Part shown: positions 8,363 through 16,752 of the stretch, piece after piece | How positions within the stretch are numbered: the stretch's first letter is position 1 | How the letters are laid out: each line of letters starts with the position of its first letter | Assembly: GCF_003952945.1 (NCBI RefSeq) | Contig: NZ_QXGK01000022.1 | Coordinates: 1-40,582 of the forward strand | DNA: 40,582 nucleotides | Source of the DNA: Bifidobacterium samirii | Lineage (GTDB): Bacteria; Actinomycetota; Actinomycetes; Actinomycetales; Bifidobacteriaceae | Reading direction: 5' to 3' | Made by a program: the position numbers and the translations under genes | Notes under the pieces: model-generated | Databases searched by the model: none | What the model was told of the DNA's origin: nothing | Seen by the model: only the letters and a program-made list of their open reading frames with translations

Positions 8363-9562
8363 ATGGCCATGGAATTCCCGCAGTGGTTCACGGGATCGGA
8401 ATACATGCATCGGGTCGCGCGCGCAATCGCCAAGCACGGGCCGATCGCGCGCACCACGCTCGCGCAGATGCTCGGCCTGTCGCAGGGCGCGCTCTCGCGC
8501 ATCACCAGCGACCTGATCTACGCGGGCGTCATCGAGGAGCTGCCCGCCGACGCCGTCGCCCGCGGACCGCTGCCGCAGCGGTTCGTCCCCAAGGAGGGTT
8601 CGGAGCGGCGAGGCCGGCCGCAGACCGCGCTGCGGCTGTGCGCCGACGCGCGCACGTTCGTCGGCGTCAAGGCGCACGGCGGGTCGGCGATCGCGGCCGT
8701 CGTCAACGCGCACGGCGAGGTCGTGTCCGACTGCCACGAGGCGGCGTTCCCCGACCGCACGCCGCAGCAGGTCACGGCGACCATCGCGCGGCTCGTCGAC
8801 GAATGCCAGCGCGACCTCGCCTCCGGTCCGCTGCCGCCGCCCACCGCGATCGGCATCGCCGTGGGCGGGCACGTCGAACAGGACTCCATCGTCACGTTCG
8901 CGCCGTTCCTGCGCTGGGACGAGCCGATCGACCTGCACGAACTGGTCGAGGAGGCGACCGGACTGCCGTGCGGCGTGTACAACGACATCGACTCGCTGCT
9001 CGTCGACGCCAGCTGGTTCGGCCCGGGCGTCGGACTGGAGGCGTTCGCGGTGCTCACCATCGGCGTGGGCATCGGCTATTCGCTCGCCGTGCGCGGCGAG
9101 CCGGTCAACTATCCGGACAAGAGCTACGGGCTGCTCGGCCACGTGCTCATCGACCCGGAGGGGCCGCGCTGCACCGCCGGCCACACCGGCTGCGCGCAGT
9201 GCCTGATCGACGATTCGATCGCCGACCAGTATTCGCGCATGGTCGGCCACGCGTGCACGTTCGACGATTTCGTCGCCGACGCGCGCGCCGGCCTGCCGCA
9301 GGCGTCGCGCCTGACCGACCTCACCTGCTTCCGGCTCGGCTCGCTGATCGCCACAGTCGCCAACATCGCGATGCCGACGACCGTGATGATCGCCGGCGAA
9401 TCCGCGTTCCTCGCCAGGATGAGCATCGACTCGATCCGAGACGGCATCAACCGCTACCGGCACAACCAGGCCGCGCCGGTGCGGTTCACCGTCGCCGACC
9501 ACGACTGGAAGCTGTGGGCCAAGGCCGCCGCGTCGCGCGTCATCACCCGCTACATCGGCTGA
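8363..9562 (+). CDS. ROK-family transcriptional regulator
   Basis: Likely sugar-responsive repressor of the surrounding glycoside genes, 399 residues. Residues 15-60 form a winged helix-turn-helix (TTLAQMLGLSQGALSRITSD is the recognition region), followed by a ROK sugar-kinase-like domain from about 95. The ATP-binding signature DxGxT is replaced by GVKAHG, so kinase activity is unlikely. The ROK zinc motif is present as His260, Cys270 and Cys277, but the second Cys of CxCGxxGC is Ala272. The RBS GAGGTGAG precedes the ATG. It is divergent from the importer operon and convergent with the alpha-galactosidase, a typical place for a local regulator. Confidence 0.9.
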   Translation: MAMEFPQWFTGSEYMHRVARAIAKHGPIARTTLAQMLGLSQGALSRITSDLIYAGVIEELPADAVARGPLPQRFVPKEGSERRGRPQTALRLCADARTFVGVKAHGGSAIAAVVNAHGEVVSDCHEAAFPDRTPQQVTATIARLVDECQRDLASGPLPPPTAIGIAVGGHVEQDSIVTFAPFLRWDEPIDLHELVEEATGLPCGVYNDIDSLLVDASWFGPGVGLEAFAVLTIGVGIGYSLAVRGEPVNYPDKSYGLLGHVLIDPEGPRCTAGHTGCAQCLIDDSIADQYSRMVGHACTFDDFVADARAGLPQASRLTDLTCFRLGSLIATVANIAMPTTVMIAGESAFLARMSIDSIRDGINRYRHNQAAPVRFTVADHDWKLWAKAAASRVITRYIG

Positions 9563-9605
9563 GCGGCGGCAGGGCGTCCGACGGCACGCCACCGCCATAC
9601 GACGA

Positions 9606-9637
9606 ATCGGGCCGACCCACGGATGGGCCGGCCCGAT
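9606..9637. terminator. Hairpin between convergent ROK and GH36 genes
   Basis: Perfect 9-bp arms ATCGGGCCG/CGGCCCGAT, with a second stem GCGGGC/GCCCGC immediately after (about 9646-9664). Probably terminates both converging transcripts; no clear T-tract. Confidence 0.6.
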
Positions 9638-9680
9638 GGCTACAGGCGGGCGGAACCGGCCCGCCGACGCCGATGCGTCG

Positions 9681-11909
9681 TCACACGCGCTCGACGGCGA
9701 ACAGGACCGCCTGCGCCGGATGCAGGGCCGGCGGACGCACGCCGTAGGCGCTGAGCGCCGCGCCCGGCAGGGTGACGCCGTCGGCGGTCCACCAGCCGAG
9801 TTCGGACTGGCCGCAGGCGATGCCGGACGGTTCCAGATCGACGTTGACCGACAGCGGGCGCACCCGGTACAGGGCGGTCGCGTCGAGGCCGGGCAGACGC
9901 ACCGGGGCGGCCGGGTAGGTGGGCGACGTGGTCAGCTGCGTGAACCGGTAGACGGCGGTGGAGCCGTCGGCGGCGACCATGCCGTCGAGACGCACCGACG
10001 GGTCGGCCGCATCGCCGTGCACGCAGGTCGCGCCGGCGAACATCGCACGCTGCTCCTTGAACGCGGCGGTCCAGTCGGCGAGCTTGGCGAGCGCGTCGGC
10101 CGGCTCCTTGAGCAGGTTCCATTCGATGCCCATATGGCCGAAGAACGCGGTGGCCATGCGCATCTCCTGACTGGTGGCACGGTGCGTGGAGTGCGCAGGG
10201 CTGGCGCCCACATGCTCGCCCATCATGAACGGCGGGACGAGCAGCGACGTGTAGCGCTGGATGTCGGCGCGTTCGACCGGGTCGACGCAGTCGGACACCC
10301 AGATGCGGTCGGCGACCTCGAGGATGCCCAGGTCGACGCGGCCGCCGCCCGACGAGCAGCTTTCGATCTCCAGTCCCGGGTGCGCGGCCTTGAGGTCGGT
10401 GAAGATGCGGTAGACGGCGAGGGTCTGCGCGTGCACGGCGGGACGGCCGGAGCGCGGCGACACGGCTTCGGTGACGAGCTTGTTGTGGTCCCACTTGATG
10501 TAGTCGATGCCCAGTTCGCCGACGAGGCGGTCCATCGCGCCGTAGACGTGGTCGTAGGCGTCCGGGTTGGTCAGGTCGACGACCTGCTGGGTGCGCCCCT
10601 GCATCGGCAGGCGGTTCGCGGTGGGCTTGAGCACCCAGTCGGGGTGGGCGCGGAACGTGTCGGAGTCGGGGTTGATCATCTCCGGCTCGAACCACAGGCC
10701 GAACTCCATGCCCTTGCCGTGCACGTAGTCGGCGAGCGCCTTGAGGCTCTTGTCGCCGTCGGGCCACACGTCCTGGGAGATCCACCAGTCGCCGAGGCCG
10801 GACGTGTCGTCGCGGCGGGAGCCGAACCATCCGTCGTCGACGACGAAGCGTTCGACGCCGGCGTCGGCGGCCTTGTCGGCGAGCGCGGTGAGCGTGTCGT
10901 AGTCGTGGTCGAAGTAGACGGCCTCCCACGTGTTGAGGATCAGCGGGCGCGGCTTGGCGACGAGTTCGGGGTGCACGCCGCGCAGGTAGCCGTGGAATCG
11001 TGCGGCGACCTCGTTGAGGCCCGTGCCGTATGCGCCGTACACCCACGGGGTGGTGTAGTCGTCGCCGTCGGCGAGTTCGATCTCGCCGCCCATGAGGATC
11101 TCGCCGCCGCCGATGAGGCCCTGCGTGTACGGCAGGCGTTCGGCGGACAGGACGCTGTTGCCGCTCCAGCCGACGTGCACGGAGTACACGTCGCCGCGGG
11201 TGAAGCCGAAGCCGGGTTCGCCGGCGGACAGCAGCAGCGACGCGTCGAAGTCGGGGCGGCCGGTCATGGAGAGCTTCTCGAAGCGGCCGATGGTGAGCGG
11301 CTGGCGCTGCGGGTTGCGTTCGCGCAGGTGATGGCCGGTGGTGGTGAGGATCTCGACGCAGTCGGCGGGGACGGGGAAGCCGAGTTCGATGCGGCCGATC
11401 TCCAGCGCGCCGGCTTCCGGCGTGAGGTTGCGGACGGTGAGCCGCTGGCGGACGAGTCCGGATGCGGTCAGTTCGCCGCGCCACGTGATGCCGACGCCCT
11501 GTTCGGCGTCTTCGGCGGCGACGACGATCGCCGGGGCTGCGTTGTCGTTGCCGTCTTCGCCGTTCTCGATGGTCATGTCGGTGACGGTGAAGCCGCACAT
11601 CAGTTCGACGCCGCCACGGCGCACCTCGAACCGGGGTGCGCCGATCCACGATTCCGCCTGCGTGGGCACGATGCTCGGCCACGGCGTGAAGTCGAGCGAA
11701 CCGGACACGCGCTGGGGGCGCAGCGCGTCGTACAAGCCGATCGCGGCGGCCGGGTCGGCGAGCGGACGGCCCCAGTGGACCAGTCGGGGCAGCTCGCCGC
11801 CGGGGGACACGAGCGCGAACGCGACGCCCGCTTCGGGCCGTTCGGCGTAGGCGCAGGTCAGCTCGATGCCGTATGCGGAGGTTCCGGAGAAGAGTTCGAT
11901 GCGCGTCAT
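9681..11909 (-). CDS. aga: Alpha-galactosidase, GH36
   Basis: Retaining alpha-galactosidase of 742 residues, cytoplasmic (no signal peptide), hydrolysing terminal alpha-1,6-galactose from melibiose, raffinose or stachyose. Architecture: N-terminal beta-supersandwich (1-320), (beta/alpha)8 barrel (about 325-660), C-terminal beta domain. Seen: DDGWFGSRRDD (358-368), LWFEPEMINPDSD (405-417), the nucleophile Asp474 in YIKWDHNK, and the acid/base Asp540 in WVSDCVDPVER. CSSGGGR at 518-524 matches the substrate-binding motif of this family. RBS AAAGGA is upstream. A frame extension to 11982 exists but lacks a better start. The neighbouring importer, ROK regulator and GH13 gene suggest one alpha-1,6-glycoside uptake system. 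Confidence 0.95.
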   Translation of the reverse strand: MTRIELFSGTSAYGIELTCAYAERPEAGVAFALVSPGGELPRLVHWGRPLADPAAAIGLYDALRPQRVSGSLDFTPWPSIVPTQAESWIGAPRFEVRRGGVELMCGFTVTDMTIENGEDGNDNAAPAIVVAAEDAEQGVGITWRGELTASGLVRQRLTVRNLTPEAGALEIGRIELGFPVPADCVEILTTTGHHLRERNPQRQPLTIGRFEKLSMTGRPDFDASLLLSAGEPGFGFTRGDVYSVHVGWSGNSVLSAERLPYTQGLIGGGEILMGGEIELADGDDYTTPWVYGAYGTGLNEVAARFHGYLRGVHPELVAKPRPLILNTWEAVYFDHDYDTLTALADKAADAGVERFVVDDGWFGSRRDDTSGLGDWWISQDVWPDGDKSLKALADYVHGKGMEFGLWFEPEMINPDSDTFRAHPDWVLKPTANRLPMQGRTQQVVDLTNPDAYDHVYGAMDRLVGELGIDYIKWDHNKLVTEAVSPRSGRPAVHAQTLAVYRIFTDLKAAHPGLEIESCSSGGGRVDLGILEVADRIWVSDCVDPVERADIQRYTSLLVPPFMMGEHVGASPAHSTHRATSQEMRMATAFFGHMGIEWNLLKEPADALAKLADWTAAFKEQRAMFAGATCVHGDAADPSVRLDGMVAADGSTAVYRFTQLTTSPTYPAAPVRLPGLDATALYRVRPLSVNVDLEPSGIACGQSELGWWTADGVTLPGAALSAYGVRPPALHPAQAVLFAVERV

Positions 11910-12077
11910 TGCACGTCCTTTGCTGGTCGGTCGGATGTTGCGATGTTCCGATCGTACGACGATGCGGTTTCCTTGCCATCATGCGGAGTGTTCGCGCATC
12001 TTGGAAAGAAAATGAAAATCATGCGGCGGGCGGGCCGTATCCGCGGCGGGCGGGACGGTCAGCGACGGGCTGACCGG
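11910..12077. promoter_or_regulatory. Promoter region of the GH36 gene
   Basis: Noncoding stretch between GH36 and tadA. It contains TTTCCTTGCC near 11968 and TCTTGGAAAG near 12000, both related to the elements at 8103-8162. These are candidate sites for shared regulation; no clear -35/-10 pair was assigned. Confidence 0.35.
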
Positions 12078-12548
12078 TCAGCGACGGGCGGCGAAGAAAT
12101 CGGTCAGGACGCGCGCGCAGTCGACCTCGCGCACCCCGCCATGCACCTCCGGCACGTGACCGACGTGCGGGTCGCGCGGAATATCCCATACGGAGCCGCA
12201 CGCGCCCAGCTTCGCATCCCACGCGCCGAACACGATGCGTCCGACGTGCGTCTGCACGCACGCGCCCGCGCACATCGGGCACGGCTCCAACGTGACCACG
12301 AGCGTGCAGTCGGCCAGATTCCAGCCGTCCATGCGTTCGGCGGCCCGACGCATCGCCAGTACCTCCGCGTGCGCCAGCGGGTCGGAGTGCGTCTCGCGAC
12401 GGTTGCGGCCCTCGCCCACGATGCGCCCGCGCGCGTCGACCACCACCGCGCCGACCGGCACCTCGCCGTCGGCCGCGGCCTCGCCGGCCAGCTCCAGCGC
12501 ACGGGACATCGCCCGGCCGACCGCGTCATCCATCATGTCGATCATCAT
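12078..12548 (-). CDS. tadA: tRNA-specific adenosine deaminase TadA
   Basis: Zinc-dependent deaminase converting A34 to inosine in the tRNA-Arg anticodon so that one tRNA reads CGU, CGC and CGA. About 156 residues from the ATG at 12548 (12545 and 12536 are equally possible starts), the usual family length. Seen: the HAEV zinc/proton-shuttle motif and PCPMCAGAC, together giving one His and two Cys ligands plus the catalytic Glu. GAWDAKLGACGS also matches the family. The frame runs open into the antiporter gene, but that upstream part has no conserved content and is rejected. No strong RBS decides the start. Confidence 0.92.
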   Translation of the reverse strand: MMIDMMDDAVGRAMSRALELAGEAAADGEVPVGAVVVDARGRIVGEGRNRRETHSDPLAHAEVLAMRRAAERMDGWNLADCTLVVTLEPCPMCAGACVQTHVGRIVFGAWDAKLGACGSVWDIPRDPHVGHVPEVHGGVREVDCARVLTDFFAARR

Positions 12549-12693
12549 GCGGCCAGTGTATCCCGGCACGGCCATACGCGACCCGCCATCCGCGAAACGT
12601 AACATGTCGGAGTGTGGACGGCTGATAGGCTGAAAACGGCCGTCCGCACGGCCGCCAGACCCGACGAACACGACACGGGAAGAGGAGGAGTCC

Positions 12694-14769
12694 GTGGCTG
12701 TTTTTGAACTCATCCTATGCATCATCGCGGCGGTCGTGCTGTCGTCGTTCATCAGCCGCTTCATACCCAAGGTGTCGACGCCGCTCGTGCAGATCGCACT
12801 CGGCGCCATCGCCTCGCAACTGCCGTTCTTCCCCAACGTCGACCTCGACCCGGAACTGTTCATGGTGCTGTTCATCGCACCATTGCTCTACCTCGAAGCG
12901 CACGAGATCGACAAATCCGAACTCCTGCGCTCCATGAAGCTCTCCCTGTCGCTCGCCATCGGCCTCGCCATCGCCACGATGATCGCCGTCGGCTTCACCC
13001 TGCACGCGATATGGCCCACGATCCCGTTGGCGGCGGCGCTCGCGCTCGGCGCGGCGCTCGGCCCAACGGACGCGGTCGCGGTCAGTTCGCTCGGCAAGGA
13101 GGCGGCGCTCACCAGACGCCAGATGGGCGTGCTCAAGGGCGAATCCCTGTTCAACGACGCGTCGGGCATCGTCGGCTTCCAGTTCGCGATCGCGGCGGCC
13201 ATCACCGGCGAATTCAAGGTGGGGGAGGCGGCCGGCGAGTTCGTCGTCTCGTTCATCGGCGGCGCGCTGTTCGGTCTGGCGATCGGCCTCGTCGCCAACT
13301 GGCTGTTCGAGACGATCCGTTCGCTCGGCTGGGAGACGACCACCACGCGCATCCTCATGGAACTGTTCCTGCCGTTCCTGCTGTACCTGTCCGCCGAGGA
13401 TCTGGCGCACGTGTCCGGCATTCTCGCGGTCGTCTCCTCCGGCCTGTTCGTCCGCTTCGACCGCACCGGCATCGGGCCGAACGTGGCGCGCACGAACATC
13501 GTGTCGAACAGCGTGTGGGGCGTGCTGTCGTTCACGCTCAACGGCGCCGTGTTCATTCTGCTCGGCATGCTGCTGCCCGGCGCGATGGGCACCAGCTGGG
13601 ACGATCCGGGCGTCAGCAACCTGATGCTGATCCTCGTCATCCTCGCCGTGTCGGCGATCGTCATCGCGATGCGGTTCGTGTGGGTGTCGACGATGCTGCG
13701 TCTCGCGCGCGACGTCAACACCGGCCGGCGTCGCCGGATGACCGGCGAACGCTGGCGGTCGGCCGCCGTCATGACGTTCGGCGGCGCGAAGGGCACGATC
13801 ACGCTGTCGCTGATGTTCACGATCCCGTACGCGCTGTCGAACGGCCGTTGGTTCCCGATGCGCGACGAGCTGATCTTCGTCGCCAGCGGCGTCATCATCG
13901 TCACGCTGCTGCTCGCCAACTTCCTGCTGCCGCTGATCGCGCCCAACCGCGGCGGCGACGCGTCGCGCGAGATGAACGAGGTCACGATCGAGGTGCTGCG
14001 TCGCACGATCGAGGAGCTGACCGGGCGCGTCACCGACGAGAACCGCCGCGCCGTGCTCATGGTGATCGACTCGTACACGAAGCGCATCACGCGACTCAAG
14101 CAGCGCGTCGGCGAACTCGACCCGCAGGGGTACGCGCAGCTGCAGATCGACGCGCTCGGCTGGGAGAAGGACTACGTGAAGCGACGACTGGCCGACACGC
14201 GCTCCCGCACCGACATCACCGCCGCGAACCGCGACCTGGAGATCGAGGCATGCGAGCATCTGCTCGACCAGATCATGAACTCACTGCGCCACATCGACAC
14301 CGACCGCCGGTCGGGCCGCGCCGCATGGCAGATCAAGGGCCGCATGCGCGCCCTCCAGCGCCGCACGATGACGCTGGTGCGCCGCGCCGGCAGCAAGATC
14401 CGCCGCACCACGCCGCTGCTGAGCGACGACCAGATCTTCGCCCACGCGCGCATGGTGCAGCTCGACGCGTTCGATTATGTGATCGAGCGGCTGTACGAGG
14501 AGATGCGCCGCGACACGTACAACACCGAGCATTGCACCGCGCTGCTGCTCGACTACCGTCGCGCCGAGGGCGCGCTGCGTGCGCGGCCGAACATGAGCGG
14601 CAGCGCACGCACGATCGGCATGGCCGAGGAGGTCAAGCGCGAAAGCTACGCGATCGAACTGGGCGTGATCCAGGACATGGTCGCCGCCGGCGACATCACG
14701 CGCGCGCAGGGCAAGGCGCTGCGACGCAACGTGTATGTGATGAGCGTCGACGCCGATTCGAGCCTGTAG
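12694..14769 (+). CDS. CPA1-family Na+(K+)/H+ antiporter
   Basis: Membrane antiporter exchanging protons for Na+ or K+, with a role in pH and salt homeostasis, 691 residues. About 12 membrane segments fill residues 1-420. Seen: GPTDAVAVSSLGK and ESLFNDASGIVGF, the ion-binding core of CPA1 exchangers with the paired Asn-Asp. The C-terminal 270 residues are hydrophilic, mostly helical and rich in Arg and Glu, probably a cytoplasmic regulatory domain. The start is GTG with a strong GAGGAGGAG site. Transcribed divergently from tadA, with a hairpin after the stop. Confidence 0.92.
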   Translation: MAVFELILCIIAAVVLSSFISRFIPKVSTPLVQIALGAIASQLPFFPNVDLDPELFMVLFIAPLLYLEAHEIDKSELLRSMKLSLSLAIGLAIATMIAVGFTLHAIWPTIPLAAALALGAALGPTDAVAVSSLGKEAALTRRQMGVLKGESLFNDASGIVGFQFAIAAAITGEFKVGEAAGEFVVSFIGGALFGLAIGLVANWLFETIRSLGWETTTTRILMELFLPFLLYLSAEDLAHVSGILAVVSSGLFVRFDRTGIGPNVARTNIVSNSVWGVLSFTLNGAVFILLGMLLPGAMGTSWDDPGVSNLMLILVILAVSAIVIAMRFVWVSTMLRLARDVNTGRRRRMTGERWRSAAVMTFGGAKGTITLSLMFTIPYALSNGRWFPMRDELIFVASGVIIVTLLLANFLLPLIAPNRGGDASREMNEVTIEVLRRTIEELTGRVTDENRRAVLMVIDSYTKRITRLKQRVGELDPQGYAQLQIDALGWEKDYVKRRLADTRSRTDITAANRDLEIEACEHLLDQIMNSLRHIDTDRRSGRAAWQIKGRMRALQRRTMTLVRRAGSKIRRTTPLLSDDQIFAHARMVQLDAFDYVIERLYEEMRRDTYNTEHCTALLLDYRRAEGALRARPNMSGSARTIGMAEEVKRESYAIELGVIQDMVAAGDITRAQGKALRRNVYVMSVDADSSL

Positions 14770-14791
14770 CGGGGTGTCCGGCCGCGTCGGA

Positions 14792-14835
14792 GGCCGGTCG
14801 GCGCGGCCGCGACGATGCGGCTTCGCCGACCGGCC
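14792..14835. terminator. Hairpin between the antiporter and the hydrolase
   Basis: Perfect 12-bp stem (14792-14803 with 14824-14835) in the short gap between two convergent genes, followed by more GGCCGACCGG-type repeats. Probable bidirectional terminator without a T-run. Confidence 0.6.
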
Positions 14836-14881
14836 GACCGGCTGAACGGTTGCCCAGCCGACCGACTGACCGGCACCGGGG

Positions 14882-15712
14882 CTACAGCACGCCGGAGGTG
14901 AGGTCGTTGACGAGCATCCACTGACGCAGGTCGGAGAATTCGTCCATGCTCACCGCATGGTCGAGTCCGCGGTACGTCTTCTCGGTCAGCCACGTGTGCT
15001 CCTCCAGCCATGCGGCCAGCGCGTGCGACTCGTAGCGGGGGATGACCGGGTCATTCTCGCCGCGCCCGTAGAAGACGGGGATCTCGCGTTCCGGCAGCGT
15101 CTCGTCGGCGGGCGCGGTGCCGGCGACGCCGCCCGGCGCGAGGAATCCGGACAGGCAGACGGCCGCCCGGTAGCGGTCCGGGTGCACGCGCAGCAGGTGC
15201 ACGGCCAGCAGGCCGCCCTGCGAGAAGCCGAGCGGCACGATGTCGCGGTCGGTGGGGACGTTCGCCTCGACCCACGCGTCGACGGCGACGGCGGCCGCGT
15301 ACGCGTCATGGTCGAGGTCGTCGCCGGTGGGCACCGCGTCGTGGAACCACGAGTAGGCGCCGGGCATGTACCAGCCTTCCTGCAGGACCAGCGGCGCGCG
15401 CAGCGACGCGTAGTCGCTGTACGGCGCGACGTAGCGCATCATGCCGGCGAGGTCGTCCTCGTTGGATCCCCAGCCGTGCAGGCACAGGAACATCGGACGG
15501 CGCGGCGACGCGTTGCCGCCGCCGCGCGAGTAGGCGACGTGGGTGACGGTCAGCGGTTCGCCGAAGCGGCCGGGGACGACGGTCGATTCGCGGCCGATCA
15601 GTGCGGGACGGGGTTGCGATGATGCCGATGAGGCCGTTTCAGGACGGTTGTGCGGGGAGGATGCGGCCGACTCCGGTGATGCGGCCGATGCGGTGAGGTC
15701 GTCTTCGTTCAT
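14882..15712 (-). CDS. Alpha/beta-hydrolase, phospholipase/carboxylesterase-like
   Basis: Serine esterase-like protein of about 276 residues. The alpha/beta fold begins near FLCLHGWGSNEDDL (75-88). The nucleophile is Ser164 in GFSQGG, the acid is probably Asp221 in GENDPVIP, and the base His252 in GLDHAVS, so the triad is complete. The motif set is that of the small carboxylesterase/phospholipase family; the substrate is unknown. The first 45 residues are low-complexity Ser/Ala-rich with no signal peptide. The start at 15712 is chosen for coding content; an ATG at 15766 is possible but sits beyond the composition break, and neither has a good RBS. Confidence 0.85.
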   Translation of the reverse strand: MNEDDLTASAASPESAASSPHNRPETASSASSQPRPALIGRESTVVPGRFGEPLTVTHVAYSRGGGNASPRRPMFLCLHGWGSNEDDLAGMMRYVAPYSDYASLRAPLVLQEGWYMPGAYSWFHDAVPTGDDLDHDAYAAAVAVDAWVEANVPTDRDIVPLGFSQGGLLAVHLLRVHPDRYRAAVCLSGFLAPGGVAGTAPADETLPEREIPVFYGRGENDPVIPRYESHALAAWLEEHTWLTEKTYRGLDHAVSMDEFSDLRQWMLVNDLTSGVL

Positions 15713-15783
15713 GACGCCCAATATACGCCGCGATGATGGCCGGGGAGCATGCGTATCCGATTGCATGATGGGGCGGTTCCGGC

Positions 15784-15886
15784 AAAAAGAAACCCCGGCG
15801 GGGGTGCCGCCGGGGAGAGAAAGGAGAGAGAAGAAGAAAGGGTTCAGTTGTCGGGAACTGCTGCTGTTCCTGGTCGGCTTTCGCTG
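15784..15886 (-). ncRNA. Candidate small RNA with pyrimidine tract
   Basis: On the minus strand a CATAAT -10-like box (15893-15898) is followed by about 100 nt without an ORF, then a 27-nt pure C/U tract (15816-15842). Next comes a perfect 9-bp stem with 5-nt loop (15793-15815) and TTTCTTTTT. That is a textbook intrinsic terminator with no protein gene immediately upstream on its strand. The C/U tract contains CUCUCUCCUUUCUC, complementary to Shine-Dalgarno sequences. No good -35 box was seen, so the promoter is the weak part; it could instead be a leader or attenuator of the hydrolase gene. Confidence 0.35.
15793..15815 (-). terminator. Intrinsic terminator
   Basis: CCCCGGCGG/CCGCCGGGG stem, 5-nt loop, followed on the minus strand by TTTCTTTTTGCC. 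It lies upstream of the hydrolase start, so it ends an RNA other than the hydrolase mRNA, or attenuates it. Confidence 0.8.
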
Positions 15887-16114
15887 ACAGTTATTATGAA
15901 ACCACCCAATCCTTGACGCTACGCCGGTTTTGTCTGGGAACTCGCTGGAAGTTTTGGGGAGTTTTGGCGCCGAGTCGTTTCTTCGGCGTCTGTTCGGGGC
16001 CACTGAGGCCTTGTCGGGACTTCAGATGCCGGCGGGGATGGCCGGAAACGTCCTTTTCGTCACGCAATCGAGACGTCTGCGTGTCGATTGTGAAGTTCGG
16101 CGGCCCTATACATT

Positions 16115-16155
16115 CGCAACGGACGCGCAGATCTTCTGATTGCGCGTCCGTTGCG
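16115..16155. repeat. 15-bp perfect hairpin beside the DnaA-box cluster
   Basis: Arms 16115-16129 and 16141-16155 pair perfectly around an 11-nt loop containing AGATC. On the plus strand it is followed by AGGTTTTGATC, a weak T-tract. It could terminate a plus-strand transcript or be part of the neighbouring replication-type locus. Confidence 0.75.
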
Positions 16156-16251
16156 AGGTTTTGATCATGCGCCGGCACTGTTGTTTCCACGGCACAGCAT
16201 TGGTCAACACCGGCGGTGATTCAGCCGGCCGGAGTTTTACCCAACGTTCGA

Positions 16252-16583
16252 TTATCCACAGGTCAAATCCCATGAAAATCAACGATTACGGTGACTTATG
16301 CACAAGTTATCCACCGGTTATCCACATCATGGGGATAACTTATCCACCAGCATCAGGTGTTTATCCACGGGTTTTCCACAGACTTATCCACAATTGGGGA
16401 TAAGTTCGCACGGGACTTATGGTACGGATTGTGGATAACTCAAACCAGTAATCCACAATAATCAGAAATCCGCATCATTCTGCGGTTTTCAGCTATCCAT
16501 GCTCGTATCTCAGCGTGGGTTATCCACCATCTTGCGGTAGTTATACCCAAGTTATCCACAAGGTTTTCCACAATTGTGGAAAA
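16252..16583. other. Dense phased DnaA-box array, origin-like
   Basis: Exact TTATCCACA boxes lie at 16252, 16318, 16384 and 16552 (plus) and 16430-16438 (minus), with TTATGCACA at 16296. One-mismatch boxes lie at 16307, 16340, 16361, 16449 and 16520, more divergent plus-strand ones at 16372, 16541 and 16564, and minus-strand ones at 16330, 16395 and 16575. Successive starts fall on an approximately 11-bp grid (16296, 16307, 16318, 16330, 16340, 16361, 16372, 16384, 16395; and 16541, 16552, 16564, 16575). This places the boxes on one helical face, as needed for a DnaA filament. The host intergenic region of about 1 kb has no dnaA, dnaN or rpmH beside it. It is either an origin away from dnaA or a DnaA-titrating/regulatory locus. 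Confidence 0.85.
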
Positions 16584-16646
16584 CTACACGTGTGTAATTC
16601 CACTCGTGTAAGCCCGTCGGACGGGCGTCCTGACGTAGTCACGACG

Positions 16647-16673
16647 TTGGCCCTCCCGCAGGGGGAGGGCCAA
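16647..16673. terminator. Hairpin downstream of the rhomboid gene
   Basis: Perfect 11-bp stem TTGGCCCTCCC/GGGAGGGCCAA with a 5-nt loop, about 80 nt past the rhomboid stop. No T-tract on either side. Confidence 0.55.
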
Positions 16674-16752
16674 CAGAATATCGGCATCATCGCAGCGATG
16701 ATCGCAGACCGACCGTGCCATCATCGGAACGGACGATCCGACCGCGGGCGCG

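Noticed and set aside
9636-12602. Very long plus-strand open frame (988 codons) opposite the GH36 and tadA genes
   Set aside because: Composition is Arg/Gly/Val/His-biased antisense of a GC-rich gene, with no domain; the minus-strand GH36 and TadA proteins have complete active sites.
12549-12875. N-terminal extension of TadA
   Set aside because: The extra 109 codons overlap the divergent antiporter gene, are Ser/Met-rich and precede a full-length family start.
15893-16250. Protein-coding continuation or tRNA/RNase P/SRP RNA in the 1-kb gap
   Set aside because: Short frames lack RBS and conservation; no conserved motifs of those RNAs were found.
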